NCBI GenBank assembly: GCA_022508375.1
Contig: JAFLVJ010000001.1
Location: 1-64,000 of the forward strand
Direction: 5' to 3'
Length of the DNA stretch: 64,000 nucleotides
Source of the DNA: Clostridiales bacterium
Lineage (GTDB): Bacteria; Bacillota; Clostridia; Christensenellales; CAG-314
Position numbers and translations under genes: made by a program. Shown piece by piece: positions 54,936 through 64,000 of this stretch (position 1 is its first letter; each line of letters opens with the position of its first letter). A model generated the notes under the pieces. That model worked only from the letters and a program-made list of their open reading frames with translations, was not told the origin of the DNA and searched no databases.

Positions 54936-55472
54936 TTATCTTTTTGAAAGTATATTCTTTATGTAGCTGTCGATAGACTTTTGCACTACCTTCTTAGCCT
55001 TGTCCACATCGTGAACTTCGCTTACGGATGTCGGTTTGTTTTCCAATTCCTTATACACCGAGAAGAAATGTTGCATTTCATCAAAGACGTGCTTGGGTAA
55101 GTCGTGTATAGACTTGTACGAATTGTAGTTGGGGTCGGTAAAGGGAATTGCTATAACCTTTTCGTCCATTGAACCGTTGTCGTTCATGATGATTACACCT
55201 ATGGGATAGCATCTTACCAAGCTGTGAGCCAATAGCGGTTCGGAGCAAAGCACCAATACGTCCATAGGGTCGCCGTCCTCGGCTAATGTTCTTGGGATAA
55301 AGCCGTAGTTAGCGGGGTAATGCGTGGAAGTATATAGTATTCGGTCCAGCACGAGTAAGCCCGTTTCCTTGTCCAGTTCGTATTTCATCTTGCTGCCTTT
55401 TGTAATTTCCACCACTGCATAAAAATCATCAGCGTTTATTCTACTGCGCGCTATATCATGCCAAATATTCAT
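54936..55472 (-). CDS. ppa: Inorganic pyrophosphatase, family I
   Basis: A 178-residue soluble pyrophosphatase. Active-site stretches are [12 protein letters not shown] (about 27-38), [24 protein letters not shown] and the later acidic region. Length matches bacterial type I enzymes. It drives biosynthetic reactions by removing pyrophosphate. It starts 9 bp after the LysR-gene stop and overlaps nothing. Confidence 0.94.
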   Translation of the reverse strand: MNIWHDIARSRINADDFYAVVEITKGSKMKYELDKETGLLVLDRILYTSTHYPANYGFIPRTLAEDGDPMDVLVLCSEPLLAHSLVRCYPIGVIIMNDNGSMDEKVIAIPFTDPNYNSYKSIHDLPKHVFDEMQHFFSVYKELENKPTSVSEVHDVDKAKKVVQKSIDSYIKNILSKR

Positions 55473-55481
55473 ATTTCCTCC

Positions 55482-56357
55482 TTATTTGTAACGAAATGAT
55501 TTCGCAAATTGAATAAAATTTTCCGAGTCGGAGTACAGGCTTCCACTCTTGGTCCAGATAAGTACAATATCCTGTATTATAGGTTGATCAATGGGGATAC
55601 ACACAAGATCCTTATCCATTTCAGCAACTTGTCTGTACAGGAACGCGCCCGCATTGCCGTAGGATAAAAACTCCTTGACCGTGTAAAGCTGTGATGAGTA
55701 AAGCAAAATTTTCGGCTCCACTCCCACCTCCGAAAAAGCACGTTTGATAAATATATTTTGATAACTGTCCGCTTTGAACAGTATGATATGTTCGTTTGCC
55801 AGTTCCTTGAAGGAAATGCGCGAGCAATTGGCTAGCGGATGGCTTTTGCTAACGCAAAATACCAGTTCAGTTGACACTAGAGGCAAAACGTTGTAGCTGT
55901 CACTTACCACGTTATCCAATATTGTTATACCCAAATCTACCGAATTGGCGTCCACAAGCTTACGCGCTTGTAAGCTACCCGTTTCCAACATTTCCAGTTC
56001 CACCTCGGGGTAAAGCTTGGCGTACGCGTTGAACATCTGCGGAAACAAAAACGTGGATATCATGGCGGGAACGGCAATCTTGACGTGATTGTGGTTGCTA
56101 CCCATATCTTTCATCTGTGTAGAAAGGCTATCAACAGACTGTAAAATGTAGTTAATTTTATCCAGAAAAAATTGCCCTTCAACAGTCAAAACCAAACGGT
56201 TATGTTTGCGGTGAAATAGCTTCACGCCGAATTCGTCCTCCAACTCCTTTAAGCAAAAAGAAATTGTAGGCTGACTGACAAACAGCTCCTCCGCCGCCTT
56301 TGTAATACTGCCATAGCGGCAGACCGTTTGAAAATATCTCATTTGCAGTAACTTCAT
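55482..56357 (-). CDS. LysR-family transcriptional regulator
   Basis: A 291-residue regulator. The winged helix-turn-helix lies at about 1-60 (MRYFQTVCRYGSITKAAEELFVSQPTISFCLKELE in overlapping pieces), followed by a linker helix and a periplasmic-binding-like effector domain from about 90. I begin at the ATG at 56357, which gives the canonical N terminus; a longer frame to 56426 adds 23 untypical residues. The ligand is unknown. It precedes ppa and the kinase gene on the same strand, rather than facing a divergent target. Confidence 0.92.
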   Translation of the reverse strand: MKLLQMRYFQTVCRYGSITKAAEELFVSQPTISFCLKELEDEFGVKLFHRKHNRLVLTVEGQFFLDKINYILQSVDSLSTQMKDMGSNHNHVKIAVPAMISTFLFPQMFNAYAKLYPEVELEMLETGSLQARKLVDANSVDLGITILDNVVSDSYNVLPLVSTELVFCVSKSHPLANCSRISFKELANEHIILFKADSYQNIFIKRAFSEVGVEPKILLYSSQLYTVKEFLSYGNAGAFLYRQVAEMDKDLVCIPIDQPIIQDIVLIWTKSGSLYSDSENFIQFAKSFRYK

Positions 56358-56500
56358 CGTTGTACCCGTAACATCAATAAATGATTTGTTGTATAAATAA
56401 AACTTTGCCGATACAGTAATCAGCAAATTTTACTTATGTATTATATCAAAAGAATAGGATATTGGCAACTTTATAACGCGCCCAAAACAGCAAAAATATA

Positions 56501-56520
56501 TATTATGTGTGAAATAGTAT
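56501..56520 (+). repeat. Dispersed 20-bp motif, copy D
   Basis: Same 20 bases as copy C. It lies in the 276-bp gap between the LysR start and the hemW stop. A weak hairpin CCGCATTTT/AAAAACGCGG follows at 56531-56556. Nothing else is evident in this gap. Confidence 0.7.
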
Positions 56521-56633
56521 GCTAGAATACCGCATTTTATTTAGTAAAAACGCGGAATTCCGTCATATTGCAAGGTGGGAAATATACATAACGTAAAAAA
56601 TAATAGGTTGTCGAATGCAAAGCCCACAATCGC

Positions 56634-57758
56634 CTAGTTGTCGCTATCGAAGTTGAGCAATTCGCACAGAATGGAATTGACGACGTACAATTTGTCCGAT
56701 GGAACACGTACGCAGCCGTCCTCCACCACCAAAAATCCTTGCTCATGCAGTTGCCTTGCATTAGCGAAAAAGTCCCAAAAGTCCTTGCAATATCTTTCGG
56801 CAAACTGAGACAAACTTAAGCCATTGCTTAAGCGCAAACCAAGCATGACATATTCGTTGGCTTGATCGTTAGGCGATACGTGTTGACAATCCGAATGCAA
56901 CGTTAATGTATTTGCCGCAAGGTAATCCTTCATATTGTAAGGGTTTGTATAACGAACGTCTCCGATAAATCCGCTTGCACTCGCGCCAAACGCCATATAG
57001 CGTCCTTCCTGCCAATAGTTGAGATTGTGTAAACATTCGCATCCCGCTTTAGCAAAGTTGGATATTTCGTACCGTTCATAGCCATGCTCTTGTAACAGCT
57101 GCACCGCTTTGTCGTACATATCCGCCAGTTCGTCGTCGCTAAACGGGTACCGAGCCTTACACAGCTTGTATAACTCCGAACCCTCATGCAGCTCCAAGGC
57201 ATAAACGCTGACGTGCTGCAACGGAAGGGACGCAACCACTTCTACCGAATGATAAAAGTCCTGCGTGCTTTCCGGCAGACCGACTATCAAGTCGGCATTG
57301 ATATTGGTAAATCCAAGCTGTTGGGCAAGTCTTAACGCTTGTTCAAATTGTTTGTAGTTGTGTAACCGTCCAATGCGTTTGAGCGTTGCGTCGTTTACAC
57401 TTTGCAAGCCGAAACTCAGTCTGTTTACGCCGTTGGCTTTGAGACAGCGTAGCAGATCCTCCGTTACGCTTTCGGGGTTGCACTCCACGCTGATTTCCTT
57501 GACCTGCGATAGGTCGTAATGCGCATGCAACTTGTCAAATAGATCGTTTAACAGATTTTTATCTACCGCCGAAGGTGTTCCACCGCCGATATATACTGTA
57601 TAAATTGGTACATCCTTGTTGCGAAAGTACTCCATTTCCCCGAAAAGCTTGGCAAAGTAACGCTTTACCAACGAAAAATCGGTGGATGAAGAAAAAGCGC
57701 AGTAGCTGCACCGCGCTTTGCAAAAAGGTATGTGAACGTAAATACTGCAGTTATCCAT
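56634..57758 (-). CDS. hemW: HemW-like radical SAM protein
   Basis: A 374-residue member of the HemW (formerly HemN-like) family, thought to deliver heme rather than oxidise coproporphyrinogen. The cluster motif is Cys-x3-Cys-x2-Cys in PFCKARCSYCAFSS (about 12-25), followed by YIGGGTPSAV and NPESVTEDLL. Its C-terminal HemN-type domain has the YEISNFAKAG stretch. It begins one base after the lepA stop, the standard Firmicutes lepA-hemW pair. Confidence 0.94.
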   Translation of the reverse strand: MDNCSIYVHIPFCKARCSYCAFSSSTDFSLVKRYFAKLFGEMEYFRNKDVPIYTVYIGGGTPSAVDKNLLNDLFDKLHAHYDLSQVKEISVECNPESVTEDLLRCLKANGVNRLSFGLQSVNDATLKRIGRLHNYKQFEQALRLAQQLGFTNINADLIVGLPESTQDFYHSVEVVASLPLQHVSVYALELHEGSELYKLCKARYPFSDDELADMYDKAVQLLQEHGYERYEISNFAKAGCECLHNLNYWQEGRYMAFGASASGFIGDVRYTNPYNMKDYLAANTLTLHSDCQHVSPNDQANEYVMLGLRLSNGLSLSQFAERYCKDFWDFFANARQLHEQGFLVVEDGCVRVPSDKLYVVNSILCELLNFDSDN

Positions 57759-57759
57759 G

Positions 57760-59559
57760 TTAATCGTCGATTTTTAGGATGGACATAAACGCCTCGCTGG
57801 GAACCGATACCGAGCCAACTTGGCGCATGCGCTTTTTGCCTTCTTTTTGTTTTTCAAGCAGTTTCTTTTTGCGCGTGATATCACCGCCGTAGCACTTAGC
57901 AAGCACGTCCTTGCGTAGCGCCTTGACTGTTTCGCGGGCAATTATCTTGTTACCGATTGCCGCCTGAATGGGAATTTCAAACATCTGACGGGGAATTGCT
58001 TCCTTGAGTTTTTCCGCCATTTGACGGCCGCGGGCGTAGGCGCGCTCCTCATTGACGATGATGGACAGCGCGTCACACACTTCGCCGTTTAACAGCATAT
58101 CCATACGCACCAGTTTACCTAGCGTAAAGCCTTTCAGTTCGTAGTCAAGACTTGCGTATCCGCGCGTACGGGATTTCAACGTGTCGAAAAAGTTGTAAAT
58201 TATTTCGTTTAAGGGAATATCGTAGGTCAGCTTGACTCTGCGCGTATCAAGATACGTCATATCAATGAACACGCCGCGCTTGTCCTGACACAGACCCATT
58301 ACGTCACCGACATACTCAGGTGGAGAGAAAATTTCCGCCTTGACAATGGGTTCTTCGATATGCTCGATTGCCGTTACGGGCGGTAGCTTGGTGGGGTTAT
58401 CTATCATAAGCACTTCGCCCTGTGTTGTAAACACCTTGTATATTACGCTGGGCGCCGTGGTTACCAAGTCAAGGTCGAACTCACGCTCCAACCGCTCCTG
58501 AATGATTTCCATGTGGAGCAGTCCCAAAAATCCGCAACGGAATCCAAATCCCAACGCCACCGACGTATCCGGCTCGTAGGTTAACGACGCATCGTTGAGC
58601 TTTAACTTTTCCAACGCGTCCTTCAAATCGTTGTATTTGCTGCCGTCGGCAGGGAAAATACCGCAAAACACCATGGGTTTTACTTCTTTGTACCCTTTCA
58701 GCGGTTCGTTGCAAGGAGCCTTGGCGTCCGTAATTGTATCGCCCACCTTGGTGTCGGATACCGTCTTGATGCTCGCGCATATGTAACCGACGTCGCCAGC
58801 TTTAAGTTCGGAAACACTTTGCATTGAGGGTGCAAAAATACCAACCTCCGTGACGTCGAATGTCTTGCCCTTTGTTTCAAACATCTTGATTGTGGTACCA
58901 ACCCTTACAGTCCCATCTACAATGCGCGTAAAGATGATTACGCCCTTATAATTGTCGTATTCACAGTCGAAAATAAGCGCCTTTAACGGTGCATTTTCGT
59001 CACCTTGCGGCGACGGAATGGTATCGACAACAGCGTCCAGTACGTCCTTAATGTTGGTGCCTTCCTTAGCAGACACAAGGGGCGCGCTACCGGCATCCAG
59101 CCCTATCGCGTCCTCAATTTCACGCTTGGCGCCGTCGATATCGGCGGATGGAAGGTCGATTTTGTTGATAACGGGAATGATTTCCAAGTCGTTCTCAAGC
59201 GCCAAGTAGCAATTCGCCAACGTCTGCGCCTCTACACCCTGCGATGCATCCACCACCAACAATGCGCCTTCACATGCGGCAAGTGAACGGGATACTTCGT
59301 AGTTGAAATCCACGTGTCCCGGCGTATCAATAAGGTTCAATGTGTACTCAACGCCGTCCTTTACGTACTTCATGCGTACGGGCGTCAGCTTGATGGTTAT
59401 TCCGCGTTCGCGCTCGATATCCATCGAATCCAACATCTGCGCAGCCAAATCGCGCTTGGCAACCTGACCGGTGTACTCCATAAGTCTATCCGCCAGCGTG
59501 CTTTTGCCATGGTCGATATGCGCTATTATGCAAAAATTTCGTGTGTTTTGTTGTGACAT
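57760..59559 (-). CDS. lepA: Elongation factor 4 (LepA)
   Basis: A 599-residue translational GTPase that promotes back-translocation and 30S assembly. The G domain has [15 protein letters not shown] (about 12-26), the switch [18 protein letters not shown] and NKIDLP. The LepA-specific C-terminal domain contains [21 protein letters not shown] near the end (shown in part). Length is exact for the family. It has a promoter in the divergent region shared with the phosphodiesterase gene. Confidence 0.97.
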   Translation of the reverse strand: MSQQNTRNFCIIAHIDHGKSTLADRLMEYTGQVAKRDLAAQMLDSMDIERERGITIKLTPVRMKYVKDGVEYTLNLIDTPGHVDFNYEVSRSLAACEGALLVVDASQGVEAQTLANCYLALENDLEIIPVINKIDLPSADIDGAKREIEDAIGLDAGSAPLVSAKEGTNIKDVLDAVVDTIPSPQGDENAPLKALIFDCEYDNYKGVIIFTRIVDGTVRVGTTIKMFETKGKTFDVTEVGIFAPSMQSVSELKAGDVGYICASIKTVSDTKVGDTITDAKAPCNEPLKGYKEVKPMVFCGIFPADGSKYNDLKDALEKLKLNDASLTYEPDTSVALGFGFRCGFLGLLHMEIIQERLEREFDLDLVTTAPSVIYKVFTTQGEVLMIDNPTKLPPVTAIEHIEEPIVKAEIFSPPEYVGDVMGLCQDKRGVFIDMTYLDTRRVKLTYDIPLNEIIYNFFDTLKSRTRGYASLDYELKGFTLGKLVRMDMLLNGEVCDALSIIVNEERAYARGRQMAEKLKEAIPRQMFEIPIQAAIGNKIIARETVKALRKDVLAKCYGGDITRKKKLLEKQKEGKKRMRQVGSVSVPSEAFMSILKIDD

Positions 59560-59645
59560 ACTTTCTCTCGGGATACCCTCGTTCTTTCCTTTTCGGTTTA
59601 TTAGGGCGTTACTCCGATTGTAATCAGCCCACCACCGTGTTTTTT

Positions 59646-59674
59646 ATTATATCCGATTTTCCCTCAAATGTCTA
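59646..59674 (-). promoter_or_regulatory. Promoter of lepA-hemW
   Basis: On the minus strand TAGACA (59674-59669), 17 bp, TATAAT (59651-59646). Confidence 0.7.
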
Positions 59675-59684
59675 TAATATTATC

Positions 59685-59713
59685 TTGCAAAATGAATTTA
59701 ACTATTATATAAT
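59685..59713 (+). promoter_or_regulatory. Promoter of the glycerophosphodiesterase gene
   Basis: TTGCAA (59685-59690), 17 bp, TATAAT (59708-59713). It lies back to back with the lepA promoter. Confidence 0.7.
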
Positions 59714-59746
59714 ATATTGGAATGATATAGTAGGAGAATAACTACA

Positions 59747-60505
59747 GTGATAAACCAAGATTACAAGTGGTTAACAGACACATACGTCGCACATAGAGGT
59801 CTATTCGACAACGCCAACGGCATACCGGAAAATTCAATTCCCGCATTTGAGCAAGCAAGCGAACAGGGCTTTGCCATAGAAACGGACGTACAAATGACGG
59901 CTGACGGCGTGCTGGTTTTATTTCACGACGACACGCTAAAACGAATGACGGGCGCCGACGGAAAGCTATCCAACTACACCTATGAACAGCTGCTTGAGTT
60001 GCGCTTACTGGATACGGATTGCAAAATCCCTACCTTTGAGGAGTTTCTTGCGGCCGCAAACGGCGTTAACCTTGTCGTGGAAATAAAGACTCACGACCAC
60101 ATAGGCGAAGTGGAACAAAAAACCTACGAAGCCCTCAAATCGTACAAAGGCCACTACTGCATCGAATCGTTCAACCCCTTAATTGTACGGTGGTTCAAGG
60201 TTCATGCGCCCGAGGTCATTCGCGGAACGCTGTCCACGTCGTTTAAAGAAACCAACTTTTCCGCATTTCGCAAGTGGCTGCTTCGCGAGCTGAAACTGTG
60301 CAAGTGGAACGGCAGTCAATTTATCGCATACGATGCCGCAACCATTGCCAACTGCAAGCCGGTAAAGCGTTTCGCCAAACGCGTGCCCATAATTTGCTGG
60401 ACAATACGCAGTCAAGAGCAATACGATAATTTGAGCAAATACTTTGATAACATGATTTTCGATTCGTACGCGCCAAGCTCGCCGCGTAACGCTAATAGCA
60501 AATAA
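59747..60505 (+). CDS. Glycerophosphodiester phosphodiesterase
   Basis: A 252-residue GDPD-fold enzyme hydrolysing glycerophosphodiesters to glycerol-3-phosphate. Catalytic residues lie in VAHRG (His16, Arg17), ENSIPAFEQA, the metal pair in IETDVQ, and FHDDTLKRMTG with the second histidine. It is cytosolic, with no signal peptide. It starts with GTG, preceded by AGGAG. The next gene begins 14 bp later, so the surface protein is probably cotranscribed. Confidence 0.93.
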   Translation: MINQDYKWLTDTYVAHRGLFDNANGIPENSIPAFEQASEQGFAIETDVQMTADGVLVLFHDDTLKRMTGADGKLSNYTYEQLLELRLLDTDCKIPTFEEFLAAANGVNLVVEIKTHDHIGEVEQKTYEALKSYKGHYCIESFNPLIVRWFKVHAPEVIRGTLSTSFKETNFSAFRKWLLRELKLCKWNGSQFIAYDAATIANCKPVKRFAKRVPIICWTIRSQEQYDNLSKYFDNMIFDSYAPSSPRNANSK

Positions 60506-60519
60506 CAAAGAGGTCAACT

Positions 60520-63309
60520 ATGGGAAGAAGAATTTTAGCTTTCTTTTTGGGAATGTTATTCGGAATAATACTTGTTTTCGGCGGTGTTGTTGCGGCAATT
60601 TATATAGGCGCAACGACGGTAAAGCCGGGGGACATATATCCCGACAGCGACAAGTTTTTGGGCGATCTTGCTAATATGTCGCTGTATGAAATTTATATGG
60701 AAATAAGTAACCTATACAAGGAGAAGTTGGGTATAACCGACGAAAAAGGAAAGTATTTCACCCTAGGCGAATTTATGGAAAGATACCATATCGACCCTGT
60801 TGTCGCATTTGGTAAACCATTGCCCGAGGACTTGGAAGAAATCCCCATACTGGAGCTGCTCGGCGGCAAGACAGACACTGCATTCACGCAGATGAGGGCG
60901 AGTGTGCCGTTTTCGTTTGTAAACTTCATGACGCAGAAGAAAGACAGTGAAGGTAACCTTTCGGGCGGATATTTCAGCGCCGCAGCCATTGAAAAGTTGC
61001 GCAAGCACCCCATGTCGGAGTTGACGGAAGACGGTAAGGGCGTAACATACGTTCTTAGCGACCTCGTGCTTGTGGATTTACTCACCACCGCTTTCCCCGC
61101 CGAAGAACCGACGGAGGGGGACAAAATCATGTGGGCGCTGGGGCAATCCAGCGTTGGAAAGCTGTTAGGCGGAATGGGCGGTAATCTCCTGTTGCAATTC
61201 AAGGACGGCGGCGCCTTCGAAACGGTGGGCACGCTTGCCATCAAGGAGCTCATGGGTAGCACCAGTTCGTATATGAAGGTTATATTTGGCAACAAGGCGT
61301 TTGCCGACTTAATTGACGAACAGGGCAACCTACTGGTTGACAGCGTTATTAACGCGATGTATCTTGGTTCGATGCTCGGCTACGAGCGCAGAGAAGTTAA
61401 CACTTCGACAGGTTACAATGAACTGATAACTAAAGATGACGTAACAGTACTGCAAGGCGAGGACGGCTCCTACGCCATAACGGTGGACGGCATAAGTTAC
61501 GAAGCAAAGCAAATCTGTGGCGACAACGAGCACACCCACGAAGCAGACTGTATCAAATTCGTTTGGTACAACATGACTTCGTGCGAATCCGACGGTCACG
61601 AGCACAACGACGATTGTTACACGCAAGAAAAACAAGCTTCCGGCATGATGGAAAAACTGTCCTGCGAACGAATGAAGGACCTAAACAGCATACCTCAAGT
61701 CGTCAAAAACATGACTCTTTACGACGTGCTTGAAGACGACATTCCTTCGGTACTAAAGTCACTGCAACACACAAAAATCGGCGAACTGAGCGCCGCAATT
61801 GACGCGATGTATCTTGGCGAATTTCTCGGTTATGAGCACATTGAAGTAGCTGACGGCGAATATAACTGGTACCAAAGACATGACGACCCAATTTGCAACA
61901 ACACTGACGAAGGTCACGAACATGACGACAATTGCTACCTCACCATCGTCGAAGGCATGATGTACAAGCTGTCCAACCAAACCGTCAAGGATTTGGGCAA
62001 TCTCAACAACACTATCAAAACCTTTACGTTAAAAGACGTTTTGGGTGACGATGTTCCCTCCATGTTCAAATCCATCGAAGACACCGCTATTAAAGATATT
62101 GGTACAGCAATCAAAGGTCTGTCACTAAGAGACATCTTGTCACATATCAAAAAGACCATTGAAGTGGACGATACTTTCTCCGACATTATTACAGGCGCCG
62201 TAATGCAAAAAGACGACGTGATTGCGATGCTTGACGATGACGGCGTGTGGTATGAAGCAAAGCTCAATTGCTCCGAGACACACGTTCACATTCAGGACTG
62301 TTACGAATACGTGTGGTACGAACTGACCGACTCGGACGCTAGCCACGAACACACTTTCGACGACAACTGCTACACCGCTGTTAAAGGATTGATTAGTCGA
62401 ATATCTCACTTAACGGTAAGCGAGCTATCCGCAAATAACATCATGAAGGAAATTGACGACACGCCTCTCAGCGAGATAATTCCAACAGAAAACGCTAACG
62501 GATTGCTCAAAGAATTGGGTGAGGTGAAGATCGGAAACCTCAGTAAGGAGCTTGACGCGCTGTACGTCGGCATTGCCATGGGATACGGCAGAGTACAATA
62601 CGAAAAGGGGCAAGACTGGCAACTCGTTGCGTCGGATACCAATCGCACGGGCGAAAACGAAATATGGTCGGACGGCAACTATTACTACTTCTACGACAAA
62701 CTGAGAAACAAGTTCTACGCTGCGCAGCTTAATTGTAACATAGACCACAAGGACGAAACCGGCGAAAGCGTACCCCACAGCTTCGACTGCTACGGCTACG
62801 TGTGGCTGGATTGCAAAGCTGGATTTGACTCGGAAGGCAACAAAATCGACCACACACACTCACTTGAATGCAACCATGCAAAGGGACTCAATGCAAAGAT
62901 AGCAAACCTACGTATTGACGAGTTGTCGGACGGCAACCTTACACGAATCAGCACGTCCTTGACAATCAGCGACCTCATTGAAAGTGAAATGATGTCTCTC
63001 GGTGACACTGACGAAAAGAAAGAAGAAAACAGTTACAAACTTGCAATTCTCAGTTGCAAAGATAACACACACTACTTTGAGGCAAATGTTTCTATTGGAT
63101 CCATGCCGTCAACCACGAAGACTTTCTATTGCACTTTGCAAGATTACTTCACCTACAAAGCAACCGTAAATGATAATATAAGCGCAAAAGATTACTGGCT
63201 GCTTACACATACAAGCGAAGGTGACGATTCAATAGATATCGCACACAGAGATTACTGGATGAATCAATCCCTGACAACATTCATCTCGACGCTACTGGGC
63301 GCATTGTAA
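60520..63309 (+). CDS. Large membrane-anchored repetitive protein with His/Cys motifs
   Basis: I cannot assign a function to this 929-residue protein. Residues 7-31 are a single hydrophobic anchor, and the rest should be outside the cell. It has about four diverged repeats built around VLEDDIPSVLKSL...IGELSAAIDAMYLG: Y-L-G segments near 280, 430 and 680, and a related stretch near 550. Linked to these are metal-like motifs of the form H-x-H-x3-C: EHTHEADC (about 337), GHEHNDDCY (about 360), GHEHDDNCY (about 466), THVHIQDCY (about 588), HEHTFDDNCY (about 610) and DHTHSLEC (about 777). Similar His/Cys-Tyr repeats occur in surface proteins of gut Firmicutes. No sortase signal is seen. Confidence 0.75.
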   Translation: MGRRILAFFLGMLFGIILVFGGVVAAIYIGATTVKPGDIYPDSDKFLGDLANMSLYEIYMEISNLYKEKLGITDEKGKYFTLGEFMERYHIDPVVAFGKPLPEDLEEIPILELLGGKTDTAFTQMRASVPFSFVNFMTQKKDSEGNLSGGYFSAAAIEKLRKHPMSELTEDGKGVTYVLSDLVLVDLLTTAFPAEEPTEGDKIMWALGQSSVGKLLGGMGGNLLLQFKDGGAFETVGTLAIKELMGSTSSYMKVIFGNKAFADLIDEQGNLLVDSVINAMYLGSMLGYERREVNTSTGYNELITKDDVTVLQGEDGSYAITVDGISYEAKQICGDNEHTHEADCIKFVWYNMTSCESDGHEHNDDCYTQEKQASGMMEKLSCERMKDLNSIPQVVKNMTLYDVLEDDIPSVLKSLQHTKIGELSAAIDAMYLGEFLGYEHIEVADGEYNWYQRHDDPICNNTDEGHEHDDNCYLTIVEGMMYKLSNQTVKDLGNLNNTIKTFTLKDVLGDDVPSMFKSIEDTAIKDIGTAIKGLSLRDILSHIKKTIEVDDTFSDIITGAVMQKDDVIAMLDDDGVWYEAKLNCSETHVHIQDCYEYVWYELTDSDASHEHTFDDNCYTAVKGLISRISHLTVSELSANNIMKEIDDTPLSEIIPTENANGLLKELGEVKIGNLSKELDALYVGIAMGYGRVQYEKGQDWQLVASDTNRTGENEIWSDGNYYYFYDKLRNKFYAAQLNCNIDHKDETGESVPHSFDCYGYVWLDCKAGFDSEGNKIDHTHSLECNHAKGLNAKIANLRIDELSDGNLTRISTSLTISDLIESEMMSLGDTDEKKEENSYKLAILSCKDNTHYFEANVSIGSMPSTTKTFYCTLQDYFTYKATVNDNISAKDYWLLTHTSEGDDSIDIAHRDYWMNQSLTTFISTLLGAL

Positions 63310-63334
63310 AATAAAATATAACAATCAAAAATCA

Positions 63335-63362
63335 AAAGCAACTTGTTTTCACAAGTTGCTTT
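63335..63362. terminator. Bidirectional terminator between the repetitive protein and the FAD-protein gene
   Basis: AAAGCAACTTGT pairs with ACAAGTTGCTTT across TTTC, with T-rich tracts on both sides. The stop codon of the minus-strand gene lies in the loop. Confidence 0.82.
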
Positions 63363-64000
63363 CTTTATGCTCTGAAATATAAATTGCTACTTTTAAACCA
63401 TCAACAGCAGAACTGACTATCCCTCCCGCATAGCCCGCACCTTCACCGATCGGATACAGGTTCAATAGCTTGCTTTGGAATGTTTCGTCACGCGTAATAC
63501 GTACGGGGGAGGATGTGCGCGTTTCTACGCCCGTAAGCACTCCGCTACTTCCAAAGCCGCGTATTTTGCGGTCGAAGTACTGTAAAGCCTCGGCAATGGT
63601 ATCACCTAAATCCTGAGGCAACAGTTCGCGAAGATTGACGGAGGTAACTCCCCTCGGATAACTGGGCGTAACATCGAATTGTGTGCTTACCGTACCCTCA
63701 ATGAAGTCCTTAACACCCTGAGCCGGTGCAATATAGTTGCCACCTGCGCTAACGTAGGCACGATGCTCCAGATCTTGCTGAAAACGCATGCCCGAAAGCG
63801 CATCCGAACCGTAACCGTAACGAGCAACGTCACTTGCATTGACTGTCACAACAAGAGCGCTGTTGCTATTTGCTCCGTCCCTGAGGTAATTGCTCATGCC
63901 ATTGACAACAACAGTATCACGTTCCGAGCTTGCGGCAACTACAACGCCACCGGGACACATACAAAAGCTATAACAACTGTGTATGTCACCGTTCATCACA
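63349..64000 (-). CDS. FAD-dependent oxidoreductase-like protein, C-terminal part only
   Basis: The visible 216 codons are the C-terminal part of an uncharacterised FAD-dependent dehydrogenase; the gene continues past the window edge. SFCMCPGGVVVAASSE at the start of the visible part and LYPIGEGAGYAGGIVSSAVDG near the end are the family's signatures. The substrate is unknown. Any start codon inside the window would be internal, so the gene is given as open at 64000. Confidence 0.88.
   Translation of the reverse strand, partial: VMNGDIHSCYSFCMCPGGVVVAASSERDTVVVNGMSNYLRDGANSNSALVVTVNASDVARYGYGSDALSGMRFQQDLEHRAYVSAGGNYIAPAQGVKDFIEGTVSTQFDVTPSYPRGVTSVNLRELLPQDLGDTIAEALQYFDRKIRGFGSSGVLTGVETRTSSPVRITRDETFQSKLLNLYPIGEGAGYAGGIVSSAVDGLKVAIYISEHKESNL

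Noticed and set aside
56531-56556. Terminator for hemW in the gap after its stop codon
   Set aside because: The CCGC/GCGG hairpin has an A/T-rich stem but no T-run on the minus strand, so I did not list it as a terminator.

Overview
The window looks like a chromosome piece from an anaerobic, endospore-forming, low-to-moderate GC Bacillota, most likely a gut-type member of class Clostridia. The evidence is the sporulation set (spoIIAA-spoIIAB-sigF, spoIVA, sigG, a ylmC/ymxH gene and a previously overlooked spoVM), AGGAGG-type ribosome binding sites, formate-tetrahydrofolate ligase, and Firmicutes gene order around der-plsY, pcrA-ligA, priA-def-fmt-rsmB-rlmN-rsgA-rpe, lepA-hemW and asp23-fakA. 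I cannot name the species. Between about 2 and 60 kb most genes lie on the minus strand.

Layout. 0-2.1 kb: tRNA-Pro and tRNA-Met (minus), then the spoIIA operon (plus). 2.3-10.2 kb: spoIVA, a SAM methyltransferase, plsY, der, a DUF512 radical-SAM protein, a cyclophilin-like lipoprotein and an RluA-type pseudouridine synthase. 10.5-17.4 kb: ylmC, sigG, a UDP-sugar pyrophosphorylase, a degenerate IlvD/Edd paralogue, tdk and fhs. 17.6-26.4 kb is the accessory stretch: McrBC type IV restriction, a MATE exporter, a TerB-like protein, a nuclease-like orphan, a membrane-anchored hydrolase and a PHP phosphatase. 26.5-30.7 kb: tRNA-Leu and tRNA-Cys, fakA, asp23, rpmB, a PAP2 phosphatase and spoVM. 30.8-52.7 kb: a long minus-strand housekeeping array from rarA, an ABC exporter and tyrS through pcrA, ligA, gmk, rpoZ, coaBC, priA, def, fmt, rsmB, rlmN and rsgA to rpe. 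52.8-64 kb: rtcB with a long structured leader, a Bud32-like kinase, ppa, a LysR regulator, lepA-hemW, a glycerophosphodiesterase, a very large His/Cys-motif surface protein and the C-terminal part of an FAD-dependent protein that runs off the window.

How the parts connect. SpoIIAA/SpoIIAB/SigF set forespore-specific transcription. SigF is expected to switch on sigG, and a SigF-like promoter sits directly against the sigG start codon. SpoVM and SpoIVA, which cooperate at the spore surface, share an identical SigE-like -10 octamer at the same distance from their start codons. The translation and replication genes are tightly packed with 1-11 nt overlaps.

Most interesting: (1) a roughly 167-nt RNA closed by a long-range helix between the rtcB promoter and its ribosome binding site; (2) a polar near-palindromic 20-bp motif present five times, always in the same orientation, four times intergenic and once inside a gene; (3) an IlvD/Edd protein that appears to have lost its cluster, metal and catalytic residues; (4) the 929-residue repetitive His/Cys protein; (5) absence of gpsA and of the stp-prkC pair from their usual places. 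Alignments were made by eye; no database search was possible.
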